From Cyclina sinensis (Eukaryota > Mollusca > Bivalvia > Venerida > Veneridae), in the NCBI GenBank assembly GCA_012932295.1, contig JAAONU010000002.1, positions 22,723,770 through 22,787,769 on the forward strand: a stretch of 64,000 bases of DNA. Direction: 5' to 3'. A program made the position numbers and the translations under genes. This document shows positions 60,601-64,000 of the stretch, in pieces. The notes below the pieces were generated by a model. That model was not told where the DNA came from. It made no database searches and saw nothing but the letters and a program-made list of their open reading frames with translations. Position 1 is the stretch's first letter; each line of letters starts with the position of its first letter.

Positions 60601-60732
60601 ACAGTTTTTAAAATAATTTACACAAAACTCTGCTATACTTACCTTTAAAACTGACTCTGGTAACTTGAGCTCCCCACTTTGTAACTTCTTTATACGATCT
60701 CCTTTAGGATCCATTCTTATTTTCTCTACACA
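32824..60732 (-). CDS. GPATCH8-like: Large SR-rich, C2H2 zinc-finger nuclear protein, GPATCH8/ZNF804 family; 3' six exons
   Basis: Six minus-strand exons join in frame: 60732-60643, 56272-56182, 54698-54448, 53290-53138, 38909-38839 and 36619-32824. They total 4452 nt, or 1483 residues plus stop; the 5' end is off the right edge. In order along this partial protein: IPLP repeats (89-142), one C2H2 finger (Cys171, Cys174, His187, His193), a long Lys/Glu-rich region (about 400-570), an RS domain (about 825-967), a Pro/Gly-rich region (about 1085-1225), a helix starting near 1248, and an Ala/Gln-rich tail. Homology to GPATCH8 rests on residues 331-356, a W-P-x-E...T-K-x-E-P...S-C-N-P-L-x-F-D-F block just upstream of the Lys-rich tract. 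It is supported by P-E-x-x-E-x-Y-x-x-L-Q near the C-terminus and the Ala-rich end. A G-patch itself would be upstream and is not seen. Role inferred: nuclear, splicing-associated. Confidence 0.8.
36620..38838 (-). other. Intron 5 of the GPATCH8-like gene
   Basis: Donor GTAAGT at 38838, acceptor TTTTAG at 36620. The only structure seen is the tandem repeat at 37280-37720. Confidence 0.85.
37280..37720. repeat. ~115-120-bp tandem modules with 'aggggtcaaggtcaaa'
   Basis: Three diverged units share 'atgaactaaatctgtttagt', 'gggagttatggccaa'-like and 'acaactggaccattgaggtcaa' phrases. Non-coding. Confidence 0.65.
38839..38909 (-). CDS. GPATCH8-like: GPATCH8-like exon (24-residue linker after the zinc finger)
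   Basis: TTTTTTTTCAG acceptor, 71 nt, A-I-K-Q-S-D-I-Q-S-H to K-S-P plus GG of a split Gly codon; donor GTAAGT. Phase agrees with both neighbours. Confidence 0.85.
38910..42206. other. Part of 14.2-kb intron 4; no gene
   Basis: AT-rich sequence without recognisable coding or RNA genes; short homopolymers only. Confidence 0.6.
42207..43313 (-). repeat. Hairpin-capped modular element copy carrying a MITE
   Basis: Far end 'gagggccatcat' at 42209-42220 and head 'gatcacaatgtgcccaggtg' then 'agct' ending at 43310 match the family at 25552-27617 in minus orientation. Units with 'gttcaaactt'-like and 'ccaaatttcagagctctgggcct' phrases lie between. Its head region is split by the TTAA-flanked element 42799-43223. 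Confidence 0.75.
42795..43227. mobile_element. 425-bp MITE with TTAA target duplication and tRNA-like internal promoter
   Basis: TTAA at 42795-42798 and 43224-43227 flank terminal inverted repeats: AGGGGCTGTGCTCCAGAT and, reading inward from the other end, AGAGGCTGAACTCCAGAT (15 of 18 match). A TTAA duplication is characteristic of the piggyBac superfamily. Inside are an ATACCGT/ACGGTAT hairpin (about 42951-42970) and, on the plus strand, GGCGATAGTGG (A-box-like, about 43022) followed by AGTTCAAATCC (B-box-like, about 43068). No protein is encoded. Confidence 0.8.
44152..44175. repeat. Poly(C) tract, 24 bases
   Basis: Uninterrupted run of C in an intron. Length is likely unstable or an assembly estimate. 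Confidence 0.95.
45470..46025. repeat. ~154-bp tandem modules ending in 'gggcataaaa'
   Basis: Three units with 'aaattaaacaaagggcaataact', 'gcaaaagccagagtat' and 'gcacttgataatgatcattctgtgaaaga' near 45520, 45675 and 45830. The block closes with 'ccaccctttgtgggcataaaa'. Non-coding. Confidence 0.75.
46026..51353. other. Intron 4, middle part; no gene
   Basis: AT-rich sequence; none of the open frames show recognisable domains or flanking splice signals that would fit the gene. Confidence 0.55.
51354..51412. repeat. (ATG)n-type microsatellite, imperfect
   Basis: Repeated gatgatgatg blocks interrupted by gtgc, at and aaagtt. Confidence 0.85.
51515..51592. repeat. 26-bp tandem repeat, three copies
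   Basis: Unit 'atgacctattttacagtcct' plus 'atctgc' begins at 51515, 51541 and 51567; the last two copies are identical. Confidence 0.93.
53138..53290 (-). CDS. GPATCH8-like: GPATCH8-like exon encoding the C2H2 zinc finger
   Basis: ATGGTTTCAG acceptor, 51 codons, phase 0 at both ends, donor GTACGA. The peptide contains L-L-C-R-S-C-V-M-K-F-T-K-Q-I-D-Y-D-T-H then L-Q-S-E-A-H. This is a C-x2-C-x12-H-x5-H finger, the same spacing as the U1/matrin-like finger of GPATCH8 and ZNF804 proteins. These fingers typically contact RNA or double-stranded nucleic acid, but no binding is shown here. Confidence 0.9.
54448..54698 (-). CDS. GPATCH8-like: GPATCH8-like exon encoding Ile-Pro-Leu-Pro repeats
   Basis: TTTTCAG acceptor; two bases complete Glu, then 83 codons to K and donor GTATTT. 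Six IPLP motifs, each preceded by an acidic, amide or Ser residue, are spaced 8, 8, 10, 15 and 8 residues apart. The segment is Ser/Asp/Glu-rich and looks disordered. Two more IPLP motifs are in the last exon. Confidence 0.88.
55010..56140. repeat. 31-bp minisatellite 'ctgttactgactgactgttt...'
   Basis: Unit 'ctgttactgactgactgttt' plus 'tatatattgtt'. Copies are near-identical from about 55620 to 56140, with shortened 23-27-bp variants interspersed, and increasingly diverged toward 55010. Lies in the intron between the GPATCH8-like exons 56182-56272 and 54448-54698, ending only about 40 bp from the donor of the former. Confidence 0.93.
56182..56272 (-). CDS. GPATCH8-like: GPATCH8-like exon (30 residues, Gly/Pro/Arg-rich end)
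   Basis: A polypyrimidine tract of 14 T and CAG precede 56272. 30 codons (S-N-N-I-V-L-T-A-D-R-P to R-P-A-A-K-E) plus one base; donor GTAAAG. Phase fits both neighbours. No domain recognised. Confidence 0.85.
56273..58218. other. Intron sequence; no gene
   Basis: AT-rich, no recognisable coding sequence or RNA gene. Confidence 0.55.
58219..59296 (-). repeat. Hairpin-capped modular element copy (no MITE)
   Basis: Head 'ctcacactgtgctcaggtgagct' ends at 59293; the degenerate far end 'acaagagaacaaaaaggtgg' is near 58221. The units near 58730-59060 carry 'gaccccaggaacataatttgaacaaacc' and 'accaaatttcaggtctcag'. The block around 59165-59220 is the uninterrupted counterpart of the sequence split by the MITE at 42795. 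Confidence 0.7.
59636..60256 (-). repeat. 157-bp tandem modules with TATGTCTCCCCC/GGGGGAGACATA cap
   Basis: Three units start near 59692, 59849 and 60006 with 'ttgacatttaacctccaagtgtgaccttg' and are more than 90% alike by eye. A ggacggacagac tract and a terminal palindrome (60226-60256) follow. Same family as 14562-15480, opposite orientation. The period is not a multiple of three, so its open frames are accidental. Confidence 0.88.
60643..60732 (-). CDS. GPATCH8-like: GPATCH8-like exon (30 residues), most 5' exon recognised
   Basis: ATGGTTTCAG acceptor, 30 codons in phase 0, starting C-V-E-K-I-R-M-D-P-K-G-D and ending E-S-V-L-K, donor GTAAGT. An internal Met at position 7 exists, but a consensus acceptor precedes the exon, so it is taken as internal. 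Upstream exons must lie beyond 64000. Confidence 0.8.
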
Positions 60733-63700
60733 CTGAAACCATAAACATTATTACAATTGTTAAAGGCATGACATTAGTTTTATTCTTTGTTTATATTACA
60801 ATGAGGTGTTTTATAAATTCCTTTTTCTTTCATTCTGAAATTAGTAACATGACACTGCCATTTCAAGTTACTGTTCACTGAAGCATCTAGGCTGCCCATG
60901 TATCTACCTATATGTTACCATTCAATAACTTTCCAACATTTCACTAAATCTATTTTATGCAGCATCCAATAAACATGACTATTAAAATATCAAAGACTTC
61001 AATAAATTCCAAATTAACATTTTGATATTCAAGACAATTTATCTGTTTAATTGATCTGTCATCAAGGATATACATGTACAAAACTGGTTATTAATGACTA
61101 TGAAGTCATGCAAATTATTCGTAGAAGTCATTAGCACTGGTCAGTAGTCAAAGAGAACTGTAACTCAGCTGGTACTGACTGGTACTGGTGCTGACTTTTT
61201 ATTACAATAAAATGTTTGTTTCCTCTCTGGCTCCTGACCAACATTCAGTGTTATTAGAAAACTTGTACCAACATTTCCTAGTATCTTCCAGCTCACAGTA
61301 TCTCCCTAACATATCTACAGGCACAAGAATGCATTAACATGCACACTCAATAACAATGAATAAGTATTTTCTTATATGTTATAAAAATTACGAATATTGA
61401 ATAACTAGACACAACAACTATTGTTTTTGCTTAAAATGTTCAACGCTCAAATTGTAATCTGTGAATTTATCAACTGTTTCATGCAATGCTTTATCATATC
61501 TTGATCAGTATCTGAAACTATTTTGTATCAAAACATATTCTGCAGAGGTCCATATTATCAACAGGGATTACCATAGCCTGAAAGTTCAGGAAGAAATATT
61601 TGAACTGCAATCATCTTGTGTTTCAACCAAAGTGACATAGCTTCAAATATAATCAAGAGAACTATAAGGCAAACACAATCTGACTGAAGTGCACGATCTA
61701 ACTAACTATGGTTAGATCTGAAGGGGACCCATTCAATTCTATCTTCTTGATACATGTAATCTGGATTTCCAATATTGTTATTTATATCCCAGCTAATGAG
61801 ACTGCATCTTATGACGTGTCTTTATGGTTAACCTGTACACAGCATGTTAGTGTGTAAACTTTTACAGCATGTTTAAATCTTGAATATTTTGAAAATATTT
61901 CCTTTCGTGGGATAAATGAATTCTCCTTCATTTAACATAAGTTTCGGTTTGAATTTACTAAAATGAATATTAATCAGCGTATAAGCATGGTGATGAAAAT
62001 ATTCAGGAAAATGGACCAGTTTATTTTGGTATATACGAGTATCTATCAATGGTCTAAAGCTACTGGAAATTTTCCCACACATTCAATTATCTCAATATTT
62101 TACAAGTTCCTGACCAGTGCAATTACAATGTGTTTATGGCATAAAACGACTGAGTTATTAGGGATCCCAGTTAAATATAGATTTTCACATGCATTCAAGT
62201 GGTTAAAAATAGGAAATGATTCACCTGTAAAAGCTTGAAAGCTAGGCACTGATAGACTGATTGAAAGGTCATGAGAAGGTGACCTTTTTTTGGTGATGTC
62301 CAGATCCTAATAGCCGAGAATTATTTAGGAGCTGATTTTAATCAGATTGAGGCAAACATTTAGATCAATACAGTATTTTATTAAGACTGGGGTGTGTAAC
62401 AAGGTCAGCTGGATGTTAACCAACATAAATAATGGCTGATCACAAAAGCTGAACCAGAGCACCAAGTGCTCAGATGAACTAACAATGCCATTTAGATTGC
62501 CTTTTTTAAACCATGTTTCATCCACTAACCCTTCTTTAAAAGTTTTAGCAATGTAGATAACAGCTATGCACTAATCACCTGGTTCAGCCAAACAAATTAT
62601 TTGCATTCACACTGTATGAAGCCTCTTCTTTTGCGATTATATTTTGCTATTTTTGAGTTCCCATGTGAGTAACTCAACAATACTAGTCAGAATACTGTCA
62701 ATACAGCTAAATTAATGTCTTGAATGCAGCACAGTACATAGTAGAATATTTTTACAAGATGTTTTACTGCATCCACTTTCTACCTTAATGGGAATATATA
62801 TATAATGTTTTAGGTACACACACAAAAACTAAAGCACTTAATTCATAGACATAAATGTGACATGATGTGAAAGCATTTTTATTGTTTTTCATGTACCTGC
62901 CTGAAAGAGTGTAGGATCTGGTAACATTAGCCAAAGCAAATTCTGTTGGGCAGAGAATTATCTGGATGTACAATGATGCCAAAATATTTATTGTATATGT
63001 ACTATTTTACCAACTTGTAGACATGCAGCTTTTCTGAGCTTACAGACCTCTCACAATCTCATTTTGTCCTTTTACAACTAGTACTTCAGCTCAACCAATT
63101 TTTCACAGAGTTAACCAACATTTTCTATATAAATATTGTAAAGATAGTCAATATTTGAAATCTGTGTTAAGGAATATGTCATCAGGCCTCACAAAGCTTA
63201 TATGACCATTTTATTTCTTCTTCAGATGGTAGCATTTTTTACTTCCCAGAAATGTGACATCATGATTATGAAATACTCCATGCTTGGAATGGTTGGCAAG
63301 CTAACAAATTTATACCTGGCATACATATGTAATGGTTTTACAGCTCTAATTCTAAAGCTAAGGCAGGACTCAGTGCACTTTCCTATGTATCTTTATGTAA
63401 AGCAAACATGTAAGGCAATACAGACCCCCTCTGGCAAAATTAAGCAATTCATTGTAAAGGTCCACAAGACTTTTGTACACACCCAATTTCAGGGCTCTGG
63501 ATCATGGGGTATTTTAAGGTATTTTCCTAAATTTCTCTATGTCAAACAAACCCACAAGGCATTATTTAAGTAATCTTTAAAGTCCCAGTATCACACTGAT
63601 TTCACTGATAGAGAAAAATAAATGTTCTGATAGGGCAGTGACAGAACCATGTTCTATTCACTTTTAAACAGCGTTGACATGTGTCTTTCTTTCATAATGA

Positions 63701-64000
63701 AGTCATTTTTTCATGAAAAAAGCCTTTCTTATCTTTTTTTCCACAAATCTTTCATGGTAAAATAAAAACTACTTGTTATTGTGATCCTGGGACTGTAAGA
63801 CTTCTTATAATCAGGCTAATTTACTTGTGTAAAGTATTTTGACAAGGTCAAACTGATCTGTTTCAGTCCCACTGTCTGGCAATACTAAGATAGGAAACTG
63901 TCTAGTTTTTTTTTTGATTTTGGGGGAAAGGCCTGGCCTTTCAGTAAGGAAACAAAACAGCCAGCAGTTACTTCCCGTGATCAAACTATGACACCCTTGA
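60733..64000. other. Intron / upstream region of the GPATCH8-like gene; repeat fragments only
   Basis: No further exon with matching phase and splice sites was recognised. Around 62240-62492 is a remnant of the hairpin-capped family ending 'agcaccaagtgctcagatgaact'. Around 63330-63560 units like 'ctatgtatctttatgtaaagcaaac' resemble its internal modules. Confidence 0.5.

Noticed and set aside
63202..63573. 123-codon plus-strand frame near the right edge
   Set aside because: Contains recurring phrases of the hairpin-capped repeat modules; no domain.

Overview
This is a eukaryotic, AT-rich, intron-rich genomic window. It most likely comes from a bivalve mollusc. That inference rests on the vertebrate-like exon structure of two conserved metazoan genes, introns of up to 14 kb, and several repeat families that I recognise as typical of bivalve genomes: units reading like 'gtgacctagtttctgatcc...', palindromic 'agctcacctgagcac' caps, and 'atgctccccgaata...gggagcataa' elements. 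There is no bacterial-style gene organisation, no CRISPR array and no operon.

Layout. (1) 1-2586, minus strand: the gag gene and the start of pol (protease and the first part of reverse transcriptase) of a Ty3/gypsy-type LTR retrotransposon that runs off the left edge. A single in-frame TAG separates gag from pol. (2) 2.6-5.1 kb: a possible retrotransposon leader with an 83-bp direct repeat, then a decayed fragment of a non-LTR reverse transcriptase followed by a perfect 100-bp tandem duplication. (3) 6547-20341, plus strand: eight coding exons of cytosolic NAD+-dependent glycerol-3-phosphate dehydrogenase (GPD1 family). Only the first coding exon is missing. One intron uses a GC donor, and it lies exactly between the codons of the catalytic Lys-Asn pair. 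(4) 20.3-32.8 kb: GPD1 3' flank (28-bp tandem repeat, candidate poly(A) signals), then a dense island of nested modular repeats. (5) 32824-60732, minus strand: six exons (1483 codons) of the 3' part of a large nuclear, SR-rich, zinc-finger protein of the GPATCH8/ZNF804 family; the 5' end lies beyond the right edge. Its introns hold a 1.1-kb 31-bp minisatellite, more modular repeats, and a TTAA-flanked MITE carrying a tRNA-like promoter.

The two genes are convergent (tail to tail), about 12.5 kb apart stop to stop, and have no evident functional link. GPD1 interconverts dihydroxyacetone phosphate and glycerol-3-phosphate in the cytosol. The SR-rich protein looks like a splicing or RNA-associated nuclear factor.

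I found no undescribed multi-gene system. The most interesting material is the repeat biology: modular elements with hairpin caps, two nested insertions whose junctions can be read from uninterrupted copies inside this same window, and a MITE whose empty site is preserved in a paralogous repeat. Also notable are the GC-AG intron at the GPD1 active site, the in-frame gag/pol stop, and an Ile-Pro-Leu-Pro repeat region in the zinc-finger protein. All coordinates were read by eye. Splice sites were checked by reading-frame arithmetic, and total exon lengths are consistent for both genes.
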